From assembly GCA_023150835.1 (NCBI GenBank), contig JAKLKB010000068.1, positions 1-33,044 of the forward strand: DNA of 33,044 nucleotides, in the 5' to 3' direction. The notes beneath the pieces were generated by a model. It saw only the letters and a program-made list of their open reading frames with translations, had not been told where the DNA came from and made no database searches. Below are positions 17,390-25,837 of the stretch, in pieces. Origin of the DNA: Myxococcota bacterium. Lineage in GTDB: Bacteria > Myxococcota_C > UBA6777. Both the position numbers and the translations under genes were made by a program. The stretch's first letter is position 1. Every line of letters begins with the position of its first letter.

Positions 17390-17432
17390 TCCCCTCACCA
17401 AACAACCCCCCACCGATCACCACCCCACCGAT

Positions 17433-17453
17433 CACCCTTGCCACACAAGGGTG
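17433..17453. terminator. Stem-loop after the receptor gene
   Basis: CACCCTTG-CCACA-CAAGGGTG is a perfect 8-bp stem with a 5-base loop, 44 bases past the receptor stop. On the plus strand it is followed by a run of A, not T, so it is not a textbook intrinsic terminator for the receptor; it may instead stabilise the 3' end of the message. Confidence 0.4.
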
Positions 17454-17481
17454 AAAAAAAAGAATTCAATTATCTTCAAAA

Positions 17482-17497
17482 AGTGATATACATCACA
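17482..17497. promoter_or_regulatory. CRP/FNR-family-like palindrome upstream of the solute-binding lipoprotein
   Basis: AGTGATATACATCACA: AGTGA-N6-TCACA, one base from the TGTGA-N6-TCACA consensus. A weak -10-like TAAGAT lies at 17526-17531, which would put the site about 48 bases upstream of transcription start, a plausible activator position. The core GTGATNTACNTCAC is shared with 14230-14245. Confidence 0.5.
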
Positions 17498-17616
17498 ATG
17501 AAACGCGACAATCCACCTGCGATTGTAAGATCGTTAAAGATCGCGTTGTCGTCTACGACCAGACAAGGGATCTGTCAGCCTCGCAAAGGTATGCAACGGC
17601 TCGAGACGAAACAATT

Positions 17617-17633
17617 GTGGGGTGATGCCCCAC
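17617..17633. repeat. Short hairpin of the dispersed repeat family
   Basis: GTGGGGT-GAT-GCCCCAC is a 7-bp stem (one G-T wobble) with a 3-base loop, matching the terminal hairpin of the 135-bp family but without its other parts. It is about 27 bases before the start codon of the lipoprotein gene, so it would be in the message leader and could affect translation. Confidence 0.5.
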
Positions 17634-17660
17634 GCCGACACAAGAAAGGTTTCAGCCATC

Positions 17661-19031
17661 ATGTCCAAAGCATCTTTGCGTGTGAGTTTCTTTCTGTTGT
17701 TTGCCCTCTTGTGGGTGTTTTCCGCCGCCTGCACCACCCCTGTCGATCCGCCCAAAAAACAAGACAAGTTTATCTATGTCAAAGGACTCTTCGATCTGAC
17801 CGGCGGAACCGCCGATGTCGGTATCTCCTACAGCAAAGGCGTCCTCGACTCCATCGAAGAAATCAACGAAAAAGGCGGCATCGATGGCTACAAGATCGCC
17901 ATCGATTGGAAAGACTACAGCTACGTCGCCAACAAAGCCGTCGAGTTCTACGAAGAGTGGAAAAAGAACGGATGGCTCAACGATCCACAAAAACCCGAAT
18001 CCAAGGCCGTAAGCATCTTCGGGTGGGGCACCGCTGACTCCATCATCCTCAGCCCCAAAGTCGCTGAAGACAAAATCCCCTATATCTCCGCTTCCTACGC
18101 AGGAAGCATCGGCTCCCCCGTCCCCGTCCAAAAAGAAATCGACCTCCCCAACGGCACCAAACACTTTGTCGAAACCAAAGGCGCCCCCTACAACTTCTTC
18201 GCCGGAACCGACTACTCCACCTCCATCCGACTCGCCATGCAATTCATCAAAAACAGCGGCGGAAAGAAGATCGTCTTCATCTACTGCAACGCCGGATACT
18301 GCAAAGATCCCATCCCCGCCGGAAAAACCTACGCCAAAGAGATCGGTCTTGATATCGTAGGCGATATCGAAGTCAACCTCGACTTCACACGCGAACAAGC
18401 CAGCGACGCCATCAAAGCCGGACTCGAAAAATTCCAAGTCACCGAAGCCGACAACCTCTGGGCATGGTACGGAAATACCGCCAAAACCGCCGTCTTTTCC
18501 GCCCAAGGCTTCGCCAAACATGCCCCCTCCAACGCTCGCGGTATCTCCAACGTCTGGGGCTTTGACGAAAGCGTCACCAAACGCTGCAAAGATGGTTGGG
18601 ATGGCACGGGTGAACCTTGTGTCGAAAAATTCTTTGGCATCATGCCTTTCGCCGCCTTTGGCGACCTCAACTACCCCGAAATGAAAGAAGTCGTCATCCA
18701 ACACAAGAAATACCGCGAAAAAGCCAAAGAAGCCACCACCCTCTACGCCGATGTCCGCTATGTCCAAGGCTACAGCAGCTTTTTGATCTGGCGCCGCATC
18801 GTCGAAAAACTCCTCAAAGACAAAAAAGAAATCACCGGAACCAACATCAAAGAAGCCTTTGAAACCTACGGCACCCTCTCCACCGGCGGACTCACCCTCA
18901 ACCTCCAATTCTCCTCCGACGATCACCGCCCTAGCTCTGGCGCTCTCGTTTACGCCGTCGGCTCCGATGGTAAACTCTCTTACAAAAAAGAAGTCAGCGC
19001 CTCGCTTAAACCCGAATGGAAGGGTTGGTAA
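17661..19031 (+). CDS. Periplasmic solute-binding lipoprotein, branched-chain amino acid (LivJ)-like ABC type
   Basis: 456 residues from the ATG at 17661; an upstream in-frame GTG at 17622 would add 13 residues and spoil the signal sequence. Signal MSKASLRVSFFLLFALLWVF ends in SAAC (C24), a lipobox with an atypical Ser at -3. The mature part starts IYVKGLFDLTGGTADVGIS and continues with INEKGGIDGYKIAIDW, the classic type I periplasmic-binding fold of LivJ/amide-binding proteins (solute entering the cleft after GlxxLTG). Later motifs include a tentative FAGTDYSTSIR, and VRYVQGYSSFLIWRRIVEKL near the C-terminus. Two Cys close together (YCNAGYC, about 213-217) and two more near RCKDGWDGTGEPC could be disulfides. 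No LivHMGF partners are in the window, so it is an orphan binding protein or a sensor. Its ligand is unknown. Confidence 0.88.
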   Translation: MSKASLRVSFFLLFALLWVFSAACTTPVDPPKKQDKFIYVKGLFDLTGGTADVGISYSKGVLDSIEEINEKGGIDGYKIAIDWKDYSYVANKAVEFYEEWKKNGWLNDPQKPESKAVSIFGWGTADSIILSPKVAEDKIPYISASYAGSIGSPVPVQKEIDLPNGTKHFVETKGAPYNFFAGTDYSTSIRLAMQFIKNSGGKKIVFIYCNAGYCKDPIPAGKTYAKEIGLDIVGDIEVNLDFTREQASDAIKAGLEKFQVTEADNLWAWYGNTAKTAVFSAQGFAKHAPSNARGISNVWGFDESVTKRCKDGWDGTGEPCVEKFFGIMPFAAFGDLNYPEMKEVVIQHKKYREKAKEATTLYADVRYVQGYSSFLIWRRIVEKLLKDKKEITGTNIKEAFETYGTLSTGGLTLNLQFSSDDHRPSSGALVYAVGSDGKLSYKKEVSASLKPEWKGW

Positions 19032-19111
19032 GCAAAAGCGCGTGCATTCGTCTTGAGATCGCACCGCCAAACAAAAAAACATTGCCTTGACGCCTGCTTT
19101 CTCGCAAAATA

Positions 19112-19134
19112 GGGGCATCCTTTCGGGATGTCCC
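19112..19134 (+). terminator. Probable intrinsic terminator of the lipoprotein gene
   Basis: GGGCATCC-TTTCG-GGATGTCCC forms a GC-rich stem of about 8 pairs with a single-base bulge, 81 bases after the stop, followed by TTTCTCCCT. The T-tract is short, so termination may be partial and read-through into the kinase at 19208 is possible. Confidence 0.5.
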
Positions 19135-19207
19135 TTTCTCCCTCGCAACTTGGATTCGGCTGGAGAATGGCACTCCGACCTTCGACACGATCTGTGGAGA
19201 GTTGTTT

Positions 19208-21724
19208 ATGAACAATCCAACGAAAGAGGAACAAAGCTCTGGCGTTTTATTTGGCAACTACCAAGTCATCGCCAAACTTGCAACCGGCGGGATGGCTGAG
19301 TTGTTCCTCGCCAAACAACGGGGTCTTGCAGGGATCAGCAAGACCGTTGTCATCAAATGCGTCCTCCCGCACCTCGCCTCCAGCGACGACTTCGTCCAGA
19401 TGTTTCTCGATGAAGCTCGCGTTGCCACCCATCTCCAACACCCCAACATCGTTCAAATCTTCGAAGTCGGCCAAGTCCGCAACGTCTACTACATCGCCAT
19501 GGAATACATCCGTGGCCTCGACCTCAAACGCATCCGAAAACAAGTCTACAGCATCAAAGAATTCCAACAAGATCCTCCCTTTAACCTCTTCGCTGGCATC
19601 ATCTCCCAAGCCGCCGCAGGACTCCACTACGCCCACTGCGCCACCGACGAAATGGGCAGCCCCCTCGGCATCATCCACCGCGACGTCAGCCCCAACAACC
19701 TCCTGATCTCCTTCAACGGCGTCGTCAAGATCGTCGACTTCGGTGTCGCCAAAGCCGCCACCCAAGAACACCGCACCCGCGCTGGTATGCTCAAAGGACG
19801 ACTCAGCTATATGTCCCCCGAGCAGATCTCTGGACAGCCCGTCAAACCTTCGTCCGATATCTTCTCCCTCGGGATCGTCCTCTACGAGATGGCCACCAAC
19901 CGACGCCTCTTCAAACGCGAAAACGAAGCCGAAACCGTCCAAGCCGTCCTCAAATCTCCCATCGCTCCCCCCGAAAAATACTACCCCTCCATCCCCCCCG
20001 AGTTCAGCCGCATCATCATGAAGTGCATGGAACGCGACGAAAGCAAACGCTACCAAGCCGCCGAAGAACTCCGCCTTGATCTTGAACACTACATGCACTC
20101 CACCGAACATTACAGCCCTCACAAGATCTCCGAGTTTCTCGACCGGCACTTCAGCGACGACAAAAAACAATCTTCCACAGGTGTCCTCGCCAACCCCTTT
20201 AACCAAGCCGACCTCCAATACCTCGCCTACCGTACAGGCCAGTTCGGCAACGCTCCCACCGGCAGCCATCCCAGCCACCCCGGTGCCCTCGATCGCAACA
20301 ACACCTCCGCAAGCTTCTCCGATGTCGGGGCCGATTCTTCCTTTGGCTACTTTACCCGCGATGAATCCGGCGTCAAAGGCGTCGTCTTCGATCCACCTAC
20401 CAAAAGCCGCACCTTTCTCTGGGTCTTCCTCTTGCTCTTCGTTGGCCTCGGAGCCGGCCTTGCCGTCGCCCAATGGGAACAGATCAACCGCTGGCTTTCC
20501 AATGCACCCCCTCCCCAACCACCCGCCCCTCGCGTCGATATCGCAAAACGCAAAAAACTACAGGCCGAACACCAAGCCAAGATCAACGACTTCCTCGTCA
20601 ACCGAGCCTTTCAAAAGGCCCGCGCTTATCTCGCTGATCTCCAAAACTCTCCCGATGCTGCTCTCCTTGGCTCTTGGCTCAAAGACACCCAACAAAGCGT
20701 CGAACTCGAATCCAGCCTCGCCAGTGTCGAACTCTTTTACGGACAAAAAAATTACGATGACGCCTTGGCTTTGCTCAAACGCCTCTTGATGGACTACTCC
20801 GGCAGCGACCAAGTCCGCGAATGGTACCAAAAAGTTCAAAAAGCCAAAGAAAACGCAGGCAAAGAACCCGTCGCAACCAAACCTCCCGAAACTCGCGACG
20901 ATCCCGAAGAATCCTCCTCTAGCAAACGCCGCAAACGATGGCGACGACGCCCTCCACCAAAACGCCGAAAAACCAAACCCACCAAAGTCGCCAACGTCGA
21001 ACCCGCCGAAGTCACTCCGCCCGTTCGCCCCGATCCACCCGCAACCGAGGAAAAAGGCACCGTCTTCGTCAATTCCACACCCGCTGGCCGCGTCGAACTC
21101 GATGGCCGCCTGATCGGTTATACCCCCATCAACGGCCAAAAGATCAAAGTCGGTACCTATCGCCTCACCGTCCGACGACCCGGATATCTCACCAGCTCCC
21201 GCTCCATCACCGTCACCACCTCCTCACCCGTCGAACTCAACATCCCTCTCGAAGCCATCGAAGTCCCTCGCGCTGCTCCCCCTCGCACCGAACCTCGCAC
21301 CGAACCTCGCACCGAACCCGACCCCCGCCCTGCACCCTCTTCCGATGAACCCAAAGCCAAGATGGACTTCTCCAATATCCAACTCCCTCGACAAAAAACC
21401 ATCCGACTCCTCATCACCGACCCTCGCGGACTCGTCGCCAACCAATACACCGACGAACACGCCGACCTCTGCAAACAGATCGAAGACGAAGCCGCCCGGG
21501 TCCTTGGACCCTCCTTCTCCGTCAAAGGCGTCACCCTCGCTTGGCAAAAGTTCGTCCGACAACAAGCCACCGAACAAACCACCCAAAGTATGCGCTTTTA
21601 CCCCCGCGCTGCCGCCTTCGTCATCTACAACAACCTCACTCGTGGACGCGACCGCAGCCGTGTCGCACAACTCCTCGTCCTCTACCAACGCAAAAATCGC
21701 TTCCGCCAATACGCCAACAAATAA
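19208..21724 (+). CDS. Membrane-anchored Ser/Thr protein kinase with PEGA domain
   Basis: 838 residues from the ATG at 19208 (GGAG at 19196-19199, 8-base spacing); a TTG at 19202 is less well placed. Kinase about 17-290: loop LATGGMAEL (24-32), K50 in VVIKCV, E69, HRDVSPNN (157-164), DFG (177-179) and SPE (203-205). The HRDxS rather than HRDxK loop occurs in many myxobacterial kinases. Membrane helix at about 400-420 (LWVFLLLFVGLGAGLAVA). Then a helical, TPR-like segment (about 450-540), a very basic KRRKRWRRRPPPKRRK stretch (about 573-588), a PEGA domain (about 616-682: VFVNSTPAGRVELDGRLIGY region), PRTE triplet repeats and a conserved-looking C-terminal domain of about 125 residues. It follows the solute-binding lipoprotein by 176 bases and could sense or control uptake; that link is inference. 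The stop codon overlaps the first base of MITE-like copy 2. Confidence 0.92.
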   Translation: MNNPTKEEQSSGVLFGNYQVIAKLATGGMAELFLAKQRGLAGISKTVVIKCVLPHLASSDDFVQMFLDEARVATHLQHPNIVQIFEVGQVRNVYYIAMEYIRGLDLKRIRKQVYSIKEFQQDPPFNLFAGIISQAAAGLHYAHCATDEMGSPLGIIHRDVSPNNLLISFNGVVKIVDFGVAKAATQEHRTRAGMLKGRLSYMSPEQISGQPVKPSSDIFSLGIVLYEMATNRRLFKRENEAETVQAVLKSPIAPPEKYYPSIPPEFSRIIMKCMERDESKRYQAAEELRLDLEHYMHSTEHYSPHKISEFLDRHFSDDKKQSSTGVLANPFNQADLQYLAYRTGQFGNAPTGSHPSHPGALDRNNTSASFSDVGADSSFGYFTRDESGVKGVVFDPPTKSRTFLWVFLLLFVGLGAGLAVAQWEQINRWLSNAPPPQPPAPRVDIAKRKKLQAEHQAKINDFLVNRAFQKARAYLADLQNSPDAALLGSWLKDTQQSVELESSLASVELFYGQKNYDDALALLKRLLMDYSGSDQVREWYQKVQKAKENAGKEPVATKPPETRDDPEESSSSKRRKRWRRRPPPKRRKTKPTKVANVEPAEVTPPVRPDPPATEEKGTVFVNSTPAGRVELDGRLIGYTPINGQKIKVGTYRLTVRRPGYLTSSRSITVTTSSPVELNIPLEAIEVPRAAPPRTEPRTEPRTEPDPRPAPSSDEPKAKMDFSNIQLPRQKTIRLLITDPRGLVANQYTDEHADLCKQIEDEAARVLGPSFSVKGVTLAWQKFVRQQATEQTTQSMRFYPRAAAFVIYNNLTRGRDRSRVAQLLVLYQRKNRFRQYANK

Positions 21725-21834
21725 TACGATATCCGAGTGATGTGTTCCCGTAAGATAGTGTGTAGACGCCCTATTGTTGGGCCACACCTGTCTGCCCCTA
21801 CGTTTTCCGATCACACGCCCTGCGGATCTCGTAT
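21724..21834 (-). mobile_element. MITE-like element, copy 2 (111 bp, inverted relative to copy 1)
   Basis: Ends ATACGATATCCG and CGGATCTCGTAT are imperfect inverted repeats (one difference in 12). Read on the minus strand the interior GTGTGATCGGAAAACGTAGG continues as in copy 1 and includes GGGGCAGACAGGTGTGGC exactly. It begins on the last base of the kinase stop codon and lies in the gap between two convergent genes, like copy 1. Confidence 0.65.
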
Positions 21835-21858
21835 AACCCCGTCCCTTCGCCCTCTCCA

Positions 21859-21970
21859 CACACCTCCTCATCTCCCCGTCCCTCCGCACACCTCCTCATC
21901 TCCCCGTCCCTCCGCACACCTCCTCATCTCCCCGTCCCTTCGCACACCTCCTCATCTCCCCGTCCCTTCG
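21859..21970. repeat. 28-bp tandem repeat, 4 copies
   Basis: Four head-to-tail units starting CACACCTCCTCATCTCCCCG at 21859, 21887, 21915 and 21943; units 1-2 end TCCCTCCG and 3-4 end TCCCTTCG. A partial unit flanks each side. It sits just beyond the 3' end of the minus-strand transporter gene. 28 is not a multiple of three, so it is not coding. Confidence 0.85.
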
Positions 21971-22000
21971 CACTCTCCGCACACCTCCATATCCCTCGAC

Positions 22001-22942
22001 CTACCGACCATACCACCACGACACCCCCAAGATCACCGTCGGCGTGTACACCAAACCCACCCACAAACTCAACGACCAGATCCGCGCCATATACCCCGCA
22101 TCAAGGCCCTCTTGTACGGCGTACGCCAACACCGTCGACGCCACAGGGGCCGTCCCCGCCAACAAGATCACCGTCGCCATCATCTCTTCGGGCTGCCACC
22201 AAAACACCCACACACCCGCCCCCAACAACCCTCCCAAAAAACGCACACCCAATACCCCCAACATCTCTCGCGCTTCTTGCCCGTCCTTCCACTTCCCCCC
22301 TCGGATCGTCAACAATCCTCCCATCGCCAACAAACTCAACGGCGTCGTCAAACTGCTCAAGATACCCACACCGTCCCACAACACTCGCGGTATCCGCACT
22401 TCCAACACGCGCACCCACAACGCCAACAACAACACCCAAAACAACGGAAAACGCCCCAGCTTCGAACCGATCGCTCTCCACGACATCCGCCGCGTCCCCC
22501 CATAATACACCGACAGCACATACACCAACGACGCCGACAACAAGATATTCGCAAAGTCCAACAAGATCAGCCCCGATAACGCTTTCTCCCCATACATCGA
22601 CAACACAAACGGGTACACAAACGTCCCCAAGTTCATCACCATCGGAGCCGTCACCAACACTCCCCGACGCTGCGACGGCTCCACTCCTCGACTCCACCAC
22701 CACGACAACAACCCACCACCACACACGATCCACACCGCACCCATCGGCAAGATCCACACCCGCCCATCCAATCGCGCCCCCTGCAACGAACGAAAGATCG
22801 TCGCTGGCAACGCCACAAACACCACCATCTGCAACAAAAAGCTGCTCCGCTCGTAGGTCAAAAAACCACTACGGCGCAACAACCCGCCCAATCCCACCAA
22901 CAACCACAACGGCAACAACCGCTCATACAATACCACCCACAC
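22001..22942 (-). CDS. Auxin efflux carrier (AEC) family transporter
   Basis: 313 residues from a GTG at 22942, preceded on the minus strand by GAAGGGG with 7-base spacing. The open frame extends further but the upstream part is Cys/Gly-rich repeat-derived sequence (HGRHGKKAGK) unlike the family, and 313 is the usual AEC length. About ten hydrophobic helices are visible, with the family's central polar region MNLGTFVYPFVLSMYGEKA and the C-terminal TAPVASTVLAYAVQEGLDAG, both hallmarks of the membrane-transport (AEC) fold. Bacterial members export or import dicarboxylates (MdcF, MleP-like) or other organic acids; substrate unknown. It is an inner-membrane protein transcribed alone, divergent from the glutamine synthetase. 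The start is inferred; confidence in the family is higher than in the exact start. Confidence 0.8.
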   Translation of the reverse strand: MWVVLYERLLPLWLLVGLGGLLRRSGFLTYERSSFLLQMVVFVALPATIFRSLQGARLDGRVWILPMGAVWIVCGGGLLSWWWSRGVEPSQRRGVLVTAPMVMNLGTFVYPFVLSMYGEKALSGLILLDFANILLSASLVYVLSVYYGGTRRMSWRAIGSKLGRFPLFWVLLLALWVRVLEVRIPRVLWDGVGILSSLTTPLSLLAMGGLLTIRGGKWKDGQEAREMLGVLGVRFLGGLLGAGVWVFWWQPEEMMATVILLAGTAPVASTVLAYAVQEGLDAGYMARIWSLSLWVGLVYTPTVILGVSWWYGR

Positions 22943-22969
22943 AAATCGGCCCCTTCCCTTTCCTGCTTT

Positions 22970-23005
22970 CTTTCCGTGCCTTCCGTGGACTCTTTCTTTA
23001 TGTAC
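22970..23005. repeat. Dispersed CCGTGCCTTCCGTGGACTCTT motif, copy 2
   Basis: TTTCTTTCCGTGCCTTCCGTGGACTCTTTC repeats the motif found at 14131-14185 and 25562-25685. It lies just upstream of the AEC transporter start. The remaining part of this 364-bp gap before the glutamine synthetase shows only a possible promoter (23197-23226) and a C-rich stretch. Confidence 0.5.
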
Positions 23006-23196
23006 GCTCCGCAAACACCAACATACTTCGATCCGCAGTCTTTGCCTTGTTTCGATCCATCCGCGCTCTTTGTCCTCGAAACCTCTCACCCCGCCCGCAT
23101 CCATCGCAAAAAAGCACCCACAACGCAAGCCCCCCCATCCTCCGCACCCACAACACCACTGAACCCCTCCCTTTCCACCTCGTCCAAAGATTGTTC

Positions 23197-23226
23197 TTGA
23201 AAAACCGAATCCTTTTCGTGTACAAA
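23197..23226 (+). promoter_or_regulatory. Weak candidate promoter for the glutamine synthetase
   Basis: TTGAAA (23197-23202), then 18 bases, then TACAAA (23221-23226), about 80 bases before the start. No sigma-54 (TGGC-N-TGC) site is seen, although nitrogen genes often have one. Confidence 0.3.
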
Positions 23227-23306
23227 ACGCTCCCATCACAACGGATCCCCTTTTCACCCCAACCCGCGTACATGATCCAAAACGCGGACAATCCAAGGAG
23301 ATTGTG

Positions 23307-25481
23307 ATGACTTTCGGCAACCATGCCCGCCTTCAAGCGATCAACACCGTCGCTCGACAAACCATCCCTCCCACCCAAGTCAACGCCAAAGGCACCGCCC
23401 CCGAAAACCTTTTCAACGCCAACGTCTTCCATCAAAAAGAGATGGAAAAGCTCCTCCCCAAGGACATCTACCGCTCACTCAAACGCACCATTGAGCGCGG
23501 CGAACAGTTAGACCCTTCCACCGCTGACGCCGTCGCTGCCGCCATGAAAACATGGGCTCTCGCTCGCGGGGCCACCCATTACACTCATGTCTTTTATCCG
23601 CTCACGGGCCTCAGCGCCGAAAAACACGACTCTTTCCTTACCCCCAACTACGAAGGCGGAGCCATCACCGAATTCAGCGGCGCACAACTCATCCAAGGCG
23701 AACCCGATGGTTCGAGCTTTCCCACAGGCGGCATCCGCCAAACCTTCGAAGCTCGCGGATACACCGCTTGGGACGTCACCAGCCCCGCCTACCTCCTCGA
23801 AACCCCCAACGGCTCGACTCTTTGCATCCCCACCGCCTTTGTCTCGTGGACAGGTGAAGCCCTCGACGGAAAAACCCCGCTGCTGCGCTCCATCCAAGCC
23901 CTCAACCAACAAGCCCAACGCGTCCTCAAACTGTTTGGCGATCAAACCGAAAAAATGGTCGTCGCCACCGCTGGCGCTGAACAAGAATACTTCTTGATCG
24001 ACAACCACTTCTATCATCAACGCCCTGACCTCTTTACGGCGGGACGCTCGCTGTTTGGGGCCAAACCCCCCAAAGGCCAAGAGATGGAAGACCACTACTT
24101 CGGGGCCATCAGCGAACGCGTCCTCCACTTTATGCTCGATGCTGAACACGAACTCCTCAAACTCGGTGTACCCGTCAAAACCCGACACAACGAAGTCGCC
24201 CCCGGACAATACGAGATCGCCCCCGTCTACGAAAACGCCAACGTCGCCGCTGATCACCAACAACTCACACTCACCACACTCAAACGCGTCGCCACCCGCC
24301 ATGGCCTCGCCTGCCTCACACACGAAAAACCCTTCGCTGGCGTCAACGGCTCCGGAAAACACGTCAACTTTTCCCTCGGCAACGCCCAAGTCGGAAACCT
24401 CCTCGAACCCGGCGACAATCCACACCTCAATGTCCGCTTTCTCGTCTTTTGCTCCGCTGTCATCCGCGCCGTCAGCAAACACGCCCGACTCCTGCGCGCC
24501 GTCGTCGCAAGCGCCGGAAACGACCACCGCCTCGGCGCAAACGAAGCTCCTCCCGCCATTATCTCTATCTTCCTCGGCGAACAACTCACCGAGATCTTCG
24601 AGCAGATCAAAACAGGAAAAACCGCCAGCAGCAAAAAAGGCGGTACCCTCGGCCTTGGCGTCGATACCCTCCCCCGTCTTCCCAAACATTCAGGCGATCG
24701 CAACCGCACCAGCCCCTTTGCCTTCACGGGAAACAAGTTTGAATTCCGCGCCGTCGGGGCCAACCAGTCCATCGCTATGCCCATCACCGTCCTCAATACC
24801 ATCCTCGCCGAATCCCTCGACCATATCGCTTCCCGCCTCGAATCCGCCAACGGCGAACTCGAACCCCAAATCACCCAACTCATCCGCGAGATCTACACCG
24901 AACACGAGAGCATCGTCTTCAATGGCGACGGCTACTCCGAAGCTTGGCACAAAGAAGCTGCCGAAAAACGCGGCCTACCTAACCTCAAAACCGCTGTCGA
25001 TGCTCTGCCCGCTTACAAAGATCCCGCAAGCATCGCTCTCTTTGAAAAGTACAACATCCTCTCCCCTCGCGAACTCGAAAGCCGCGCCCACGTCTTCATC
25101 GAACAATACAACCGCACCCTCCTCGTCGAATCACGCCTCATGCTCGAGATGGGACGCACCCAGATCCTCCCCGCTGCTTACCGCTTCCAAAACCAGATCG
25201 CTCAAACCTGCTTCTCTCTCAAACAACTCAACAAACCCGCACCCGAACAACTCCTCGACAAAGCCGTCGAACACACCGACAAACTCTACGCCGGACTCGA
25301 ACACCTCGGCCTTCTCCTCCAACACCACCACGAAGATCCCCTCCAAGAAGCCCGCTTCCTCTGCGACAAAGTCGTCCCTCAAATGACCCTCGTCCGACAA
25401 CACGCCGACTCCCTCGAATCCATCGTCGCCGACGACCTCTGGCCTCTCCCCACTTACCAAGAAATGCTCTTCCTCAAATAA
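23307..25481 (+). CDS. glnN: Glutamine synthetase type III (GSIII)
   Basis: 724 residues, the GSIII length (GSI is about 450-470). Start ATG at 23307 with AAGGAG at 23295-23300, 6 bases before; the GTG at 23304 is too close. Reaction: ATP-dependent amidation of glutamate to glutamine, cytoplasmic. Seen: N-terminal GSIII-specific segment [19 protein letters not shown] (34-52), [17 protein letters not shown] (94-110), [13 protein letters not shown] (139-151), metal site GAEQEYF (223-229), [14 protein letters not shown] (294-307), [12 protein letters not shown] (345-356, ammonia/ATP site loop), and [19 protein letters not shown] (about 468-486). All belong to the GSIII/GlnN family known from Bacteroides, cyanobacteria and deltaproteobacteria. 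GSIII is a dodecamer and is not regulated by adenylylation in the way GSI is. No paralogue is visible here, and no regulatory gene (GlnB) is adjacent. Confidence 0.95.
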   Translation: MTFGNHARLQAINTVARQTIPPTQVNAKGTAPENLFNANVFHQKEMEKLLPKDIYRSLKRTIERGEQLDPSTADAVAAAMKTWALARGATHYTHVFYPLTGLSAEKHDSFLTPNYEGGAITEFSGAQLIQGEPDGSSFPTGGIRQTFEARGYTAWDVTSPAYLLETPNGSTLCIPTAFVSWTGEALDGKTPLLRSIQALNQQAQRVLKLFGDQTEKMVVATAGAEQEYFLIDNHFYHQRPDLFTAGRSLFGAKPPKGQEMEDHYFGAISERVLHFMLDAEHELLKLGVPVKTRHNEVAPGQYEIAPVYENANVAADHQQLTLTTLKRVATRHGLACLTHEKPFAGVNGSGKHVNFSLGNAQVGNLLEPGDNPHLNVRFLVFCSAVIRAVSKHARLLRAVVASAGNDHRLGANEAPPAIISIFLGEQLTEIFEQIKTGKTASSKKGGTLGLGVDTLPRLPKHSGDRNRTSPFAFTGNKFEFRAVGANQSIAMPITVLNTILAESLDHIASRLESANGELEPQITQLIREIYTEHESIVFNGDGYSEAWHKEAAEKRGLPNLKTAVDALPAYKDPASIALFEKYNILSPRELESRAHVFIEQYNRTLLVESRLMLEMGRTQILPAAYRFQNQIAQTCFSLKQLNKPAPEQLLDKAVEHTDKLYAGLEHLGLLLQHHHEDPLQEARFLCDKVVPQMTLVRQHADSLESIVADDLWPLPTYQEMLFLK

Positions 25482-25561
25482 CCGCTGTCACCTCCTCCTC
25501 GATCGGTGTTTGTGGGGTTTCACCTCCCCTGTTCACGGTCTTTGGCTCTTACAGGGGGACA

Positions 25562-25685
25562 ACTTTCCGTACTTTCCGTACTTTCCGTACTTTCCGTACT
25601 TTCCGTGCTTTCCGTACTTTCCGTGCTTTCCGTGCTTTGCGAAGCGCGCAACTCCCGTTGGTCGTTGTCCGTGGACTCTTCTTTT
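25562..25685. repeat. 9-bp (ACTTTCCGT) tandem array, about 9 copies, with adjacent CCGTGGACTCTTC
   Basis: ACTTTCCGT / GCTTTCCGT units run from 25562 to about 25642, followed at 25670 by the CCGTGGACTCTTCTTT tail also seen at 14131 and 22970. On the minus strand this reads as KHGKYGKHGKY, on the plus as FPYFPYF or VLSVLSV, with no non-repetitive domain or start site, so coding is not supported. Confidence 0.6.
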
Positions 25686-25742
25686 CGATATCCTCTGCGT
25701 GATGCCCGCGTTTTGTACCCATGTAAGAGCGGCCATCTGTGG

Positions 25743-25792
25743 CTTAACAAGGCGCGTATGGGGTTTCACCCCGCACCCCACAAAACCGTCAC
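25743..25792. repeat. Dispersed repeat fragment CTTAACAAGGCGCGTATGGGG with hairpin
   Basis: CTTAACAAGGCGCGTATGGGG is shared exactly with 31278-31298. Here it continues into GGGGT-TTC-ACCCC and CACCCCACAAAACC, the tail of the 135-bp family. Confidence 0.55.
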
Positions 25793-25837
25793 ATCGCACG
25801 AGTTCCTAAGGTTTCCCCCCCGCCTCGACTGTTCCCC

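Noticed and set aside
17652-19148. 498-codon minus-strand open frame opposite the solute-binding lipoprotein
   Set aside because: It mirrors a well-supported gene with clear signal peptide and family motifs; its product is Gly/Phe/Asp-rich low complexity, as expected from the codon bias of the real gene.
19247-20518. 423-codon minus-strand open frame opposite the PEGA kinase
   Set aside because: It is an antisense shadow of the kinase domain with biased composition (Gly, Val, Asp, Phe) and no recognisable motif.
22943-23320. N-terminal extension of the transporter
   Set aside because: This part is Cys/Gly-rich, overlaps the CCGTGGACTC repeat and the start of glnN, and makes the protein far longer than the family.
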